NCBI GenBank assembly: GCA_951640165.1
Contig: OX621251.1
Span: forward strand, 28,544,893-28,608,892
DNA: 64,000 nucleotides
From: Pseudoips prasinana
Taxonomy: Eukaryota > Arthropoda > Insecta > Lepidoptera > Nolidae
Direction of reading: 5' to 3'
The notes beneath the pieces are model-generated. The model saw only the letters and a program-made list of their open reading frames with translations. It ran no database searches and had not been told where the DNA came from. The first letter of the stretch is position 1. Every line of letters starts with the position of its first letter. This document shows positions 9,891-21,424 of this stretch, one piece after another. The position numbers were made by a program, and so were the translations under genes.

Positions 9891-10033
9891 GTACACACGG
9901 CTACACATCAAGCTATACATTTCCAGTATTTAAAGCTGATCCCGCGGTGTATAATATTTCCATACAATGAGAGGATACAATGAGAGGTTAGCTTATAGTG
10001 GAAATGTATAGCTTGATATGTAGCCGTGTGTAC
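9891..10033. repeat. short foldback element with 35-bp arms
   Basis: The arms at 9891-9925 and 9999-10033 begin and end GTACACACGGCTAC and are complementary with one mismatch. The 73-base centre has a tandem ATACAATGAGAGG duplication. Its total size of 143 bp is MITE-like. Confidence 0.85.
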
Positions 10034-10120
10034 TTCATGATTATTAAAGATTTCATACTGTTATTTTAGCGCCAGTGCTTATGTTGTAATAACGTGTATT
10101 TTATTTACTCTGGGATATTT

Positions 10121-10254
10121 GTACAGACGTCAGCACATCAAGCTACTGTCAAATTACTCCAATTGAAAGTGAACCTTATGCTTATGTGATAAAGTAAAAA
10201 ATCTATAAAATAAATTTGATAGATTGGGGTAGCTGTATGTGCTTGCGTCTGTAC
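10121..10254. mobile_element. 134-bp MITE, family P
   Basis: The outer arms read GTACAGACGTCAGCACATCA and the reverse complement of GTATGTGCTTGCGTCTGTAC. The interior contains GAAAGTGAACCTTATGCTTATG. A second copy lies at 14080-14216 with the same interior, which supports a mobile family. The transposon superfamily is unknown. Confidence 0.85.
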
Positions 10255-11004
10255 AACACCTACAACCTCGCAGGACTAGATTGCTAACATGATAATCAAC
10301 AACTTTTGTTCTACGTGTTTGGACATAACTCAATACATGAAAGTAAAATGATTTTAAACGTTTTTGCTGTTCTGTCGAGACATTTGTAGGTCTATGTTTT
10401 ATTCATAAACGAAAGGACGACGCGCGATCTCCGCTAAAAAGCAAGCGTTTGCGCGTCTTTGCGATGCTTAGTTACTTACTAAATTGAATGGTATTGCTTA
10501 TTTATTTTATTATGATTCACTGGATGACAACGGTTCTGTGCGTGCATTAGCCTACATAACCATCAATCACAATGTAAGTAAAATACATGACATTAAAAAA
10601 AATCGTAAACTGAAAGCAAAAGAAGACGAAAAAAGCAAGCCCAGAGTTTCTTTGTGGCTTTCTTCTTCGGGTCGTCCACCTAGGTAGCTAGAGAAAGACG
10701 CAGGCTAGCTAGGGTAGGTTCCTCAGCGGTGAGGATCGCTTTGGCCCATTAACGCGTGATCGGTGATCCCGTGCATGTGATCACACCCTCATTTAGAATT
10801 TCGTCTTTTTGCTTTAATCTTCCATTCTTTAACTTTAATATAAATAGAACTAAATTTCAAAATAAACTTGTTACTTATTTGAGGATTTCAGAAAATATAT
10901 GCGATAAAACAAACCGCACGGACGGACTAATTATTATGTTTTTGGAACTTTTATACTATCCACTATGTTTATGTACTGCATTGTGAGCTTGACAAGTACA
11001 AGTG
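10255..11004. other. unassigned sequence
   Basis: An open stretch at 10484-10580 ends at a good splice-donor-like AATGTAAGTAAA, but no homologue is recognised and there is no convincing acceptor. A following CCTCAGCGGTGAGGATCG block near 10720 forms a small hairpin. No gene is called. Confidence 0.35.
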
Positions 11005-11141
11005 TTATTATTATTATTGTTTGTTTGGGGCTTGATGCCTTGGTGGCATCTTGCTACCTCGACCATTACTGATCTATTGTAGCAGAGCTCCTTTGACTTT
11101 TGTCAAAGTTCACTGCTCAATCCTACAGCTTCCAAAAACTC

Positions 11142-12229
11142 TCAGATTGATTGTGCAGTGAGTGTTTGTATCTCTTCAGGTTGCATAATATGCTGTCCTA
11201 AGTGGATACTTCTACAACGCATTAGTGGCCCGCACGAGCACAGAATATGCAAAGGAGTTTCCTCTGATTCTTGGCAGAATCTGCAAGTTGTGCTGTCGGC
11301 CAACTTTAGGTTGAACATGTGCTTATTCAGCTTGCAGTGTCCGGTAAGAATTCTAGTTACCGCACATGTTTTGTAACGTTTGAATTCAAGTAATTCTTTC
11401 GACAATTTTTTGTTGTAGCCCTTGATAACAGCCTTTGAGTGTAGAGATCCAGCTGAGTATTTCCACAGTTCCATGGCTGCTGAGGTACATTGATCGTTTA
11501 GGAAAGAGTAGGCCCTTTGCTTGGTAATACCACAAAATGGTTCGGGTCCGTTTTGAGGGTTAGCGGCTCCGAGTCTCGCAAGTTCATCTGCCTTCTCATT
11601 CCCCTCTATTCCTGAGTGCCCCGGTACCCATCTGAGTGTGACTCTGTTGGATTGACCCAGGGAGTTCAGATTTTCTTTGCAGCACTGTACTTGTTTTGAG
11701 TTGGATTCAAAAGAGTCCAGCGCTAGCAGCGTCGCTTGACTGTCTGAGTTAATGTAGATGTTTTGTTGTTTTAGTTTTCTGTCCAGGTTCATTTCCACAC
11801 ATCTGTTAATGGCGAAAAGTTCAGCCTGGAATATGGTGGCCTCTTTACCCAGGTTGACGCTACTCCTGTGTTTGGGCAGTTGTCCGTAAATGCCACATCC
11901 TACATTATTTGGCCTTTCTTTGAGCCATCTGTGAACCAAATGTGACTGCCAGTTTTGTGGGACATTTGACCGCTTAGCCATTCGTCCCTGTCTGGTATGT
12001 CCACGGTATACAATTTTGTAAAGTTTATCTCTGTTTGCATGTTATCTGAGGGCATTTTCAGAGATTTAGTTTCGAAGACCGACTCTTTAAATGAGTTTAG
12101 GGCTCTAGATTGCCACTTTGGGTTCGATTGTGTGCATAATCTGTATATGCATGATTGTGCCTCTTTTTGCAAAAACAAGTCGAGTGGAGTTAGACTTAGT
12201 AAAGCATTTAGGGCTTCACCCGGCGTTGT
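11142..12229 (-). pseudogene. LINE ORF2 C-terminal relic with RNase H domain
   Basis: The - strand carries a ribonuclease H domain with all four expected acidic positions: D in FTDGSK, E in FQAELFAI, D in INSDSQATLL and D in GNEKADELA, together with WVPGHSGIEGNE. C-terminal to it is a CRFCQ...ETPLHIL.SC zinc-knuckle-like end. The N-terminal part (reading from about 12229) is a LALL.L.PLDLF-type linker between polymerase and RNase H. A frameshift near 11900-11930, just after FTDGSK, splits the frame, and the polymerase itself is missing. The 3' side ends in a run of TTATTATTATT at about 11007, i.e. a TAA-type tail. An RNase H after the reverse transcriptase points to the I/R1/LOA side of non-LTR elements; the exact clade is uncertain. 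Confidence 0.85.
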
Positions 12230-12304
12230 GGAGAGAGAAAGTACAAGTGTATGTTAATACCCAAGTGCTGAATAAATTTCATTACATTCACCATTACTTA
12301 TCGT

Positions 12305-12490
12305 ATGGGCAGTGGTTACCCTAGTGTCAGAGTTGTTCAAGCCGCCACGTAGGCTACCGACATGGCTTAACGACTGTTGCCTAATGGTTACAACCAGGAC
12401 CGACAGCTTAAGGTACCCTCCGAAGCACGGAGACGCTCAAAAATTAAACCATTTTGGCGGTCACCCACCTATGGACTGACTGTGAGCCAA
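12305..12490 (+). repeat. dispersed repeat F
   Basis: It starts GGGCAGTGGTTACCCTAGTG and includes GTGTCAGAGTTGTTCAAGCC, CATGGCTTAACGACTGTTGC, CAACCAGGACCGACAGCTTA and CCGAAGCACGGAGACG. The 50610-50755 copy matches block by block. It abuts the RNase H LINE relic. Confidence 0.75.
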
Positions 12491-12811
12491 GTTGAGTGGC
12501 ATTGGTAAAATGGTGCGTGGATAACGTGAAATGTCTTTATATAAATTAGAACTAAAACTCTTACGGCTGGAAATAATTTTATGACTCTAAAACGTTTTGA
12601 AATTAGAATATAACGTTTTCAAGTAGTACGATTATCAAAATTTTGCCTCTGGTTTTACCTGACTAAGAAGTGTCAGCGCCTCTTGCATTTGAAGTGATTT
12701 ACGGTACGCGTTTGTAGATAAGTGAAAATTGTTGTTGCCATTATAAATCATTATTTAAGAAAGAGATTGCTTGGGGCCGAATTAAAAGCCTTGAAAAGGC
12801 TTTAAAGGTAA

Positions 12812-12988
12812 TCACATTAATATTATAAAGGTGAAAGTTTTTGAGTGTGTACTTTTGTGACTTCTTTACCTCTAAACGGCTGGAAAGATTTTAATAAAAT
12901 TTGGTATGGACTTAGGTGACATCCTGGATTAACACACAGGCTATAATTTATCAAGTTTAACGCGGGTAAAACCTTGGGGCACAGCTAG
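12812..12988 (+). mobile_element. Helitron-like non-autonomous element
   Basis: It starts TCACATTAATATTATAAAG after an A. It ends CGCGGGTAAAACCTTGGGG followed by CACAGCTAG before a T. The TC start, CTAG end, host A and T flanks and small GC hairpin near the 3' end are the Helitron termini pattern. No Rep/helicase is present. Confidence 0.75.
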
Positions 12989-13418
12989 TTGATAATATTT
13001 GAAAAACTATCATTGTTGTGTTGTAAGTAACAGAGACTGGACAAGAGATGTGCTTACGTTTACGTTAGAAGCACATCTCCTCTCTCTCCTCTCTACAAGT
13101 TGTTAACCGTGTTATGCTCAAAGAGAAGAAGTTTACTCTCTCACACACATAAAACTACACATACAAACGTAACGCACACAGAAACAAGAGCCGGTCTTAA
13201 AAGTGAGTAGTACGTGCTTAGCGTATCAGTAGATCCTAAAATAAGGTTTTCTTTAATTTTTACAACATGGAGATAGAAGATTTAGCGATTCAGGGGAGTA
13301 AGTAGTTACCTTTACCCTATATCTTGCATTTTGTTCCGACACTTGCACAACCTTACAGAATACATGCAGTCATAACATACTCTTCTCACACAATATACCC
13401 CACAATAATTTCCTTTCG
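12989..13418. other. unassigned sequence
   Basis: A small hairpin (GAGATGTGCTT/AAGCACATCTC) is at about 13046-13080. Nothing else is recognised. Confidence 0.35.
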
Positions 13419-13620
13419 AACAGAGTTGTTAAAGAATGGAACTAACTACCACAAGATGTAGTGTCAGCACGAAACACCAACGTATTTAAGAACAGACTAG
13501 ACAAGCACATAATTACAACAAAAAAGACAAGCTAACTCAATGTACTTGATACAGGCAATTATCAGTTGTTTCAACTGCCTGCCTGATTACAAATAATAAT
13601 AATAAATAATAATAATAATA
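13419..13620 (+). pseudogene. LINE reverse-transcriptase C-terminal scrap with AAT tail
   Basis: From 13419 the frame reads NRVVKEWN, a stop, then LPQDVVSARNTNVFKNRLDKH. This is the closing segment (R.W..LP..VV.A..V..FK..LD) of many non-LTR polymerases. The single in-frame TAA marks it as dead. A run of AATAATAAT follows at 13588-13620 as the element tail. Confidence 0.7.
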
Positions 13621-13934
13621 CTCTAATTGGCAGCGGTATTATTGAAAGCGTTTACCAACTAGCACGCTATATATTTCTTAACTTACTACAAAAATTGGCA
13701 AACGAGCATACGACCCACCTAATGGTAAGTGGTCGAAGTAGGTTATAACGCTTGCAACACCTCGTTACTTTCTCTTCTCTTAATGTGCTCTAAGAACTTA
13801 ACTTATATTCAAGATCGCCATTTTTATTGCCATTATTCAACGCTACCCGTGGGCGCGTGTAATATTAGCAAAGCCTATGAACCTGGTAGCATTTGCTGTT
13901 TGAAATGCAATATTGTTCTTCCTCTACGGATATT

Positions 13935-14030
13935 TCATCATCATCATCATATTAGCCGCAAGCCGTTCACTGCCGGACAAACAATAGCTGGTCCTGTGCT
14001 GCCCGCATCCAGCGGCTTCCCGGATATTTA
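13935..14030 (-). mobile_element. RTE-type LINE 3' tail
   Basis: A CATCATCATCATCAT run leads into TTAGCCGCAAGCCGTTCACT and GCCGGACAA, the inverted RTE 3' end. A CTGCCCGCATCCAGCGG block follows, as in the copies at 51045 and 52977. Confidence 0.8.
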
Positions 14031-14079
14031 TTAAGAACAAAATTAACTTTGTACTTAATAAATATCCTATACTTTCTAC

Positions 14080-14216
14080 GGACGCCTGTACATCATGCTA
14101 CCCCAATCTGTCAAATTTTCCGAATCGAAAGTGAACCTTATGCTTGTGTGATAAAGTTGAAAATCTACGAAACAAATTTGACAGATTGGGGTAGCTGGAT
14201 GTGCTGGCGTCTGTAC
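14080..14216. mobile_element. 137-bp MITE, family P
   Basis: This is the second copy of the family at 10121-10254. Arms contain GCTACCCCAATCTGTCAAAT and its complement, and the interior has GAAAGTGAACCTTATGCTTGTG. The right outer arm GTGCTGGCGTCTGTAC is intact; the left is rearranged. Confidence 0.85.
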
Positions 14217-15835
14217 CTGTTTAGCATTACAATTGAGGTGTGGCTCATGCAAATATTTTTATATAAAATTGTGATTCTCATATCATATTTTATTTGCATG
14301 ATGACATTGTAAGCAAAATATATGGCACTGCGGTCCCAGTACATGAATTTTAAAGTAACGAGTTGTGTTGCAGCGAATGGAAGGTCAAAAAAAGATGTCA
14401 TATTTTGTCTGTGCACTTTAGTTATTTTAATGCACTTTTTAATTATACTGCAGTGCAACTTTAATAGGTGTAAGAGAAAGCGTTACGATAAGTTTTGGTA
14501 AAGGTATTACTCCTATCGATGTGGAGTACCTACGTTCTGTGACATCAAAAAATCGAGTCTAACGACGCGGATGACATAAAATATTTGATAATCATCTTTC
14601 TACCCCTGCGGCCGTTGCTTTTAAGAGTAATGTGCCCTGTCCTTTTGATTTTTAATTAGGTACTCAATTTTATCATATGTAAATGTTAAAGTTCAAAGTT
14701 CAAAGCTTTTTATTGGTAAAAGGTATTTTACTTGTCTATTTAGCGTAGGTTATGAGTTCCTGATCGTAATTACGCAATGATCGATCAACAGTCGATCACA
14801 ACAACATTATTTAATACTACATTTCGATGTCAATAAAATAATATTCAATAAAAATTAGTTAATAAAATTTTGTTGTAAATTTTCTGTGGGACTAGTTAAT
14901 GTTTTTGATGTGGTTGTACCTACTGAATAAATAAATAAAACCACTTAGTAGAATATAGCGTAATCTTAATATTATTTACTTTATCTATTCAAGTTTAATT
15001 GCAATTATAATAAAACGCCTTAAGTAATGAATTTGACTGTCAATCATTTAAGAATAAAGTGCTTTAATCTAGCCGTTGAAAATTTAATTAAAATGTTTAT
15101 CGAACTCAAGATGTTAGCCCTACGGTATTTTCATTTAATTACTATTCGTCACTCGCTTCCAGCTATTATTTACTAATATTATAGAAAACTAAAGTAGACT
15201 CAACAATTTTGAATACAAACTTGTATTTTGGGGATCGGAGGATATATATGTACATAAAGAAGGAACACCCTCCCGAATGGCGTGTTTCCAGACACATGTA
15301 ACATGGGTTTATTCAAGGCCTGCGGCTTATAAAGCATCTTATAGGTACGTGCAGTCCATTTTTCACCACATCTTCACTTACAATCAGGTAAGATTGTGGT
15401 CACGCGCAAACCCAACAAGCATAAAAAATAGAACTTGTCTTGAAGAGGCAGCATGATTTTAGAATGCTTGCATTAATTTTAGCCAACAAATAATTATTGC
15501 CTTACGGTGTGGAAATACTCCTAGTCTTCTGAGAACACTACACACTGGCTCGACTAGCACAACAAACATTACATCTCGCCCGAAGGTAAGCGGTCGCCAT
15601 GACCCACGTACGCCGTACGCCTGTACCAGCAATACCAGGGGCATCAGTCGCGCCTTATCACTCCTTTTATGAAGTACCTCATGATGTAGTATCTTGGAAG
15701 AACCATGGCAAGGAGCTCATCCCACAACGTCACCGTACGTGGAAGTTAATTTTGCTCTTCAAACTCCGTGTCGATGGCAATAGGTACATCAAGTCAAACG
15801 ATTCTTCCAAAAACAGCCTATAATTATTATTATTC
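14217..15835. other. unassigned intergenic sequence
   Basis: It contains a LINE-like AATAAATAAATAAAA tail near 14925, and a GGTAAGCGGTCGCCATGACC block near 15585 that I recognise as part of a common lepidopteran dispersed repeat (compare 48455-48620). No coding sequence is supported. Confidence 0.4.
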
Positions 15836-15965
15836 AGGTGGTACAACTAATACAAGGACGCTAGATCTTTCCTCAGAATTCGGTGTTCAACACGGCCTAT
15901 AAGCTTGGGATCGTCGAAAATTCTCAGAACTCCTCTTTGGACTAAGTCAAGAATACCTATTCTTA
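15836..15965 (-). pseudogene. possible LINE C-terminal scrap
   Basis: On the - strand a short frame reads DDPKLIGRVEHRILRKDLASLY before a stop. It resembles the very end of some LINE proteins. The TTCTTTATTGCACACAG just beyond resembles other LINE tails here. Too short to classify. Confidence 0.35.
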
Positions 15966-16445
15966 TTCTTTATTGCACACAGAAACATACATTTAAATAA
16001 AACTTTACAATAAAAAGTCATCCTACCTGGCACATACCTGGTACATACCTACCTGGTAAGCTTAATTTAAAATCGTTAAACAAGATTTTTACTTAAGCCT
16101 TTAAGATGTGATAAGAGTTCAAAAAGAAAAACCATCCTTACAAACACACTTCACAAAAGTTTTTTAGAATCTTTTTCACTGCTGAGTATTACATATTGGT
16201 TTTGCAAACGTACGACGTGGTACCGTTGTGGTTTATTGCCGTAGCAATTTGCGAATGGAACGATTGTTAGAATAATACCCCGTCGTAATACTCCGTCCAA
16301 TTTCGTAGTCTAGAAAATGTATGTATCGGTTGGAACTCAATCACAGCCAAACATCTTAAGAGGCTAAAATACCCAAATTTGTATTTTTCTTTCGAAATTA
16401 TTATTTATATTTGTTTCAAAATTATAACGGAACTTTTATATTCTA

Positions 16446-16560
16446 CTAGCTGTTCCCCGCGGTTTTACTCGCGCTAAACTTGATGAACTGGCCTATGTGT
16501 TCTTTCGACATATAAGTTAGATTACAACAAACTTTCACCAAATCTGTTCGGCAATTTATA
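16446..16560 (-). mobile_element. Helitron-like 3' end, truncated
   Basis: ACTAGCTGTTCCCCGCGG followed by TTTTACTCGCGC is the inverted CTAG-terminated Helitron end with its GC hairpin. The body (AACTTTCACCAAATCTGTTC) matches lepidopteran Helitron-derived repeats. The other terminus is not found. Confidence 0.7.
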
Positions 16561-17369
16561 TATATTATAGCACTTCTAGCCAGTGGTTATCATATATAGC
16601 AATGGTGCCACATTTCTGACCTACAAGAATATTGTGTTACCGAATGAAAAAGAATGGAGGTCCTTAATTTGATTTAATTCTTTATTATATAATGCGATTT
16701 CTTTGCCCTTTTTTAACCTACGAAAAGGATTAGAAACTTTTGGATGTAGAGAAATAGTGCAGTCGAACTAATGGTTCTTTTTAAGTATCATTACTATTTT
16801 AAAAAGCATTAATGGACTTCAACATTTTTAAAATCTTTAAATTATGATTAGGAAGTAATGTTGAATCTAATTATAATATTACAGATTTTTTTGGGGAGAG
16901 CTTTGTCCAGCGGTGGTTTCATTTCGGCTGACATGATATTTCATTTCATTCATAAACAAATAGCCTACTACACCATGAAATTATTAAAACAATGTTATTT
17001 TTAGCCAAACACTGAAGTTATTTTAATCACCTAAAGCGGTTTTACCTAAGTTACCTAATACCATGTAGTACCTACCTACGTAGGTATGTTCGGTAATGTG
17101 GTTAGCAATCTCAAGAGAAATGAGATTTATTTTCTTTCTTACCTATTTATCTTATATTAGAGCCTGTTGTGGTTTTCAGGGCCCGATTTTCGCGAATATC
17201 TAGGTTTTATAAATATTGTATGTCGAATGTTAATGTCAGATTCGGCAAGTGTTCGATGTTTCGTAAGCTCACTCTTTGAAGTTAAAGTCTACAGTAAAAG
17301 TTTGGGTTGGATTTAGTACTGCTATATTAAGCGAAAAATATTCTTCGAATAAAGTCAATACTTTTCTGG
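16561..17369. other. unassigned sequence with an RTE tail
   Basis: At 16891-16950 on the + strand, TTTGTCCAGCGGTGG...TTTCGGCTGACATGAT is an RTE 3' end. The rest is AT-rich with no coding signal. Confidence 0.45.
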
Positions 17370-17640
17370 TTAGCGTGGTTGGGGTATACTTGCCTTTAAT
17401 GCCAAAGGTCGTACGTTTGATTCCCATCCAGAACAGATATTTGTGTGCATGAATATGTCTGTTCGCCCTCAGTCTGGCTGTAGTTATCTATACAAGTATG
17501 AATTTACGAATATAAGAATGGTATATGTAATATATCAGTAATCTGGTTTCCATAGCACAAGCTCTGCTTAGTTTGGAATCAGATGGTCATGTATTCACAC
17601 ATGGTCATGTGTGAATAATGTCCCAGGATATTATTATTAT
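17370..17640 (+). mobile_element. tRNA-derived SINE, family 1
   Basis: The head GGTTAGCGTGGTTGGGG and B-box GTTTGATTCCC are followed by the normal body and 3' block. A short ATGGTCATGTGT duplication occurs near 17590-17610. It ends CCCAGGATATTATTATTATTA. Confidence 0.8.
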
Positions 17641-18787
17641 TATATTTCTATGGTTAAAATACTATTCAATTGCTAATGTTAAAAACCTATACACGCGGTA
17701 AGGCTATAGATGGGTCACGTTAAGTTATCGGTTCTGGCCATAGTAATTTGACTTTAGTCATCAAGCCTTATCGGAGTGGCTTGAACAGCTTTACAATATT
17801 ATCATCACTCGTCATGCTCATACTTTTCTTAATCTTATTTTTTTAGCAATGGTCTTAAAATCCACTAAGCGGCTTGAACAACTCTCACTTATTGTGAATA
17901 TGCGTGCTTAGTGTTTAGGTTCATCAAGTTTTATGTATGTACCGTTTATTGGTAGTACATACTCTTTTTAAGATTCTGTAACCAAAAAGAACGGAGTCCT
18001 AGTACTAAGCCTACGCTGCATGTTCGTCATTCTGTCAGCGGGCTGTTATGCACCATAGGTTGACGGTTAAAATGTTCGCTGAATGTATAACCAAATGAAA
18101 TAGAAATAAAAATCGGTCTCCTTTTTTAATTTCTAAACTATTTCCTCACATGTTGACCCGCGAGATGGTATGATAATTAAAATAAAAAAGTAAGCCAAGT
18201 ACGAGTTAGGCTCGTACACGATGGTTTCCGTGCTATCTAGATACTATAGAATATTTTCTCTTTAGAAATATGTAGTAGTTAAATACATTTGCGGCATCTT
18301 ACTTTGTTTATTAAATTTCTTTGTAAATTATACACAAATATAGACACATATTAATTTCATATCTATATAAAATTTATTTGTGTTTTTTAAATTTCATATA
18401 AAATTTATATCTATATATTATCTATATAAAATTTATTTGTGTTTTATAAATTTCATATTTATAGACACCCATTATATAAATAGGATATTAGTAAAAAAAC
18501 AATAAAATGTATAGTTATGAAACAAAGGCGCACAAAAGCTAAACATTTTAAAATTAAACCTATAAAGTATAAATTTTTGTACGGACCCGATCAAAAACTG
18601 GAGCGAAACCACTTGCAATTGTTCCACCCACTACTTAAAACAACGGAGCTTGTTAATTAAACATTTATACCATCAAACTACCGAATCGCTAAAACAAACT
18701 ACGAAATTCCTACCTTTAGTTTGAGTTCAGAAACATCTTTTAGACACGAACTGCAAACTAGGTTTCATAATTCAGCCGGAACTCGGA
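17641..18787. other. unassigned sequence, some repeat F traces
   Basis: Around 17690-17800, GGCTATAGATGGGTCACG and GTTATCGGTTCTGGCC resemble the left part of the 50450 repeat F copy. At about 18340-18470 a segment containing TATATAAAATTTATTTGTGT is duplicated in tandem. No gene is seen. Confidence 0.4.
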
Positions 18788-20675
18788 CTACGAGCTTACT
18801 ACGGACAACTAAACTAGCAGTACAAAGTAAATAGTTAGTCAGAGGGGAAGTCTTTAAATAGATTTAGAAGTAAGTTTATACAATTTTATACCAAAGGTAC
18901 ATTTGATTAACCGCGGCTCAGCGTAGATATTGGCTCACGGAATTTTCATATAACTGTCTTGTTACGTTAATACGCACTCGTCCCATTGTGGATCAGTGGG
19001 CGCAAGGTGGTGGTAAATATTAGTGCAATGAAGTTGAACTACGAGCTTACTACGGACAACTAAACTGGCAGTACAAAGTAAATAGTTAGTCAGAGGGGAA
19101 GACTTTAAATAGATTTAGAAGTAAGTTTATACAATTTTATACCAAAGGTACATTTGATTAACCGCGGCTCAGCGTAGATATTGGCTCACGGAATTTTCAT
19201 ATAACTGTCTTGTTACGTTAATACGCACTCGTCCCATTGTGGATCAGTGGGCGCAAGGTGGTGGTAAATATTAGTGCAATGAAGTTGAACTACGAGCTTA
19301 CTACGGACAACTAAACTGGCAGTACAAAGTAAATAGTTAGTCAGAGGGGAAGACTTTAAATAGATTTAGAAGTAAGTTTATACAATTTTATACCAAAGGT
19401 ACATTTGATTAACCGCGGCTCAGCGTAGATATTGGCTCACGGAATTTTCATATAACTGTCTTGTTACGTTAATACGCACTCGTCCCATTGTGGATCAGTG
19501 GGCGCAAGGTGGTGGTGAATATTAGTGCAATGAAGTTAAACTACGAGCTTACTACGGACAACTAAACTGGCAGTACAAAGTAAATAGTCAGTCAGAGGGG
19601 AAGTCTTTAAAGAGATTCAGAAGTAAGTTTATACAATTTTATAACGTACATATTTAGCGTACATTTCATTAACCCCGGTTAGCGTAGATATCGGCTCACG
19701 ATTCGTTTTTAGAGAAATTTCATATAACTGTCTTTTTACGTCAACACGCGAAGACTCTAGTCACTCGTGCAATTGTGGATCAGAGGGAGCAGGAAGGTGG
19801 TGTATTAGTGCAATAGGCCTGTTGGCGGGCTTGGTAAATGCTTGCTTTTTACGTTGCAGATCGTGGGTTCGATTCCCACTCAGGACATATATTTGTGTTC
19901 ATGAACATGTTTGTCATGTCTGTTTGGCTTGCGTCTGAGTGTAATTATCTATATAAGTATGTATTTACAACAAGAACATAGGTATAGGTAGTATATCAGT
20001 TATCTGGTGTCCATAGTACAAGCTTTGCTTATCTTTGGGATCAGATGACTGTGCGTGAATAATGTCCTAGGAAATTATATTATCTGTAAACAGACTTCAT
20101 CTCTGAGAATGCATTACTTTGTGTTGCCAGCTTACATTAGTGGCACAAAGTAAATGCTTTCACAGAGATGTAGTCTTTAAATAGATTGAGAAGTAGGTAA
20201 GTTTATAATTTACAAGTTTTGGCCACAAGGCAGATTAACTCTCGCTCGGTATAGGTACTGGCATGAATCGGTCAGCTTTTTGAGACATTGTACCTGTGTT
20301 TCTAGGTTAATACGCAAAGATGCAAGTCGTTGACTCATTCAAATTCCATCAAACGGAGAGGCGGTGTATATTAGTGCAATGAGGTCCAATTGTGCGTTTA
20401 CTATGGATATCTAAACTGGCAGCAGAAAGTAAATGCTTTCTCAAAGAAATTTTTATACATAAAGATTTAAAAGTAAGATTATAATTTTATAATTTGCACA
20501 TTTCGGGTACATAGGCAGTTTCACCTTGGTTCAGGATTAGTACTGGTGCCAGATGGTAATCTTTTTGAGACGTTGCAATTTTGTTTCTAGGCTATTACGC
20601 AAGGACGCTAGTCGTCGGCTCGTTCCATTGCTTTTCAGAGGAAGCAGAGAGGTGGTGTATATTAATGCAATAAGA
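18788..20675. repeat. 251-bp tandem array with a divergence gradient
   Basis: CTACGAGCTTACTACGG starts at 18788, 19039, 19290 and 19541, an exact 251-base period three times. Units 1-3 differ by only a few bases. Unit 4 (19541-19815) is clearly diverged. After a SINE insertion (19816-20092), two further units (about 20093-20380 and 20381-20675) are barely recognisable, keeping blocks such as ACTGGCAG, AGTAAATGCTTTC and GGTGGTGTATATTA. Each unit ends near ATTAGTGCAATGAAG. This looks like a small satellite being homogenised at its left end. Confidence 0.95.
19816..20092 (+). mobile_element. tRNA-derived SINE, family 1, inside the 251-bp array
   Basis: GGCCTGTTGGCGGGCTTGG opens a well-preserved head with B-box GGGTTCGATTCCC and the usual 3' block. 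It interrupts the array almost at a unit boundary (after ATTAGTGCAATA). Confidence 0.88.
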
Positions 20676-21424
20676 TCGGGAGTTAGTTTGTGGCTTTCTT
20701 TCTGGTGGATGTATATTCATGGACAAAATTTTAGGTACTTTTTGCAAGCCGCTTCGTTATATCTGTAGCAAATTTATTAAGTTGGTAATAAAGAACGACC
20801 CCAGCAATTGAAATGGAAAATTAAACAGCTCTTTAAAAAAGTTCAGGAATTATTGCAGCATCTTGGAACTTCATACTTGAATGATTAGTTTTTTTCACTA
20901 CTCTATGCAAATTACTAATTACTATCCTAATACACATTTTTATATCCGTTTTTTTTTGTCTTCTCCCTTGTCTTTTACCATTTTTATTGGGGTTGGTTCC
21001 GAGTCTAAACGAATGTAAAAGCAGCAGACCAGAAAACTTACTCTTTTTACTGAAAAAAGAATAAAAATAACAAATATTTTAATAATTTGAAAACCTTCTT
21101 CTATATTGTAAAAAAATGGCATCGGCATTTTATTTTTTCGGCGTAACTGAAAATCTATTTTGATTTCAAATTAGGTTAGGTTAGGTACTGTAACCATACA
21201 ATAAACCCTCCATTGACAAATTCCTTGACACACAAAATCCAATTTTAAATAAATAGCAATAAGTCATAAACTTAAATTGTTGCTTATATTATAATATTTT
21301 GGCATAACGGATTTTTTTTAATACAAAAGGAAAGATTTTAGAGTTTATTTAAAAATAGAGCTGCTCTTTTAAATAAAATAAATAACATATATTTCAATTA
21401 GAGACAGTACTTCGGTAATTTTTA
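20676..21424. other. unassigned sequence
   Basis: Three TTAGG units sit in a row at 21171-21185, matching the insect telomere motif but too few to be meaningful. Nothing coding. Confidence 0.35.

Noticed and set aside
10484..10687. Possible exon ending in a strong donor (AATGTAAGT)
   Set aside because: There is no convincing acceptor, no recognised homologue, and the frame continues into repeat-like sequence.
18788..20675. CRISPR-like array
   Set aside because: Units are head-to-tail without unique spacers and are 251 bases long; the context is eukaryotic.
21171..21185. Three TTAGG units, the insect telomere repeat
   Set aside because: Three units are expected by chance in AT-rich DNA, with no subtelomeric context around them.
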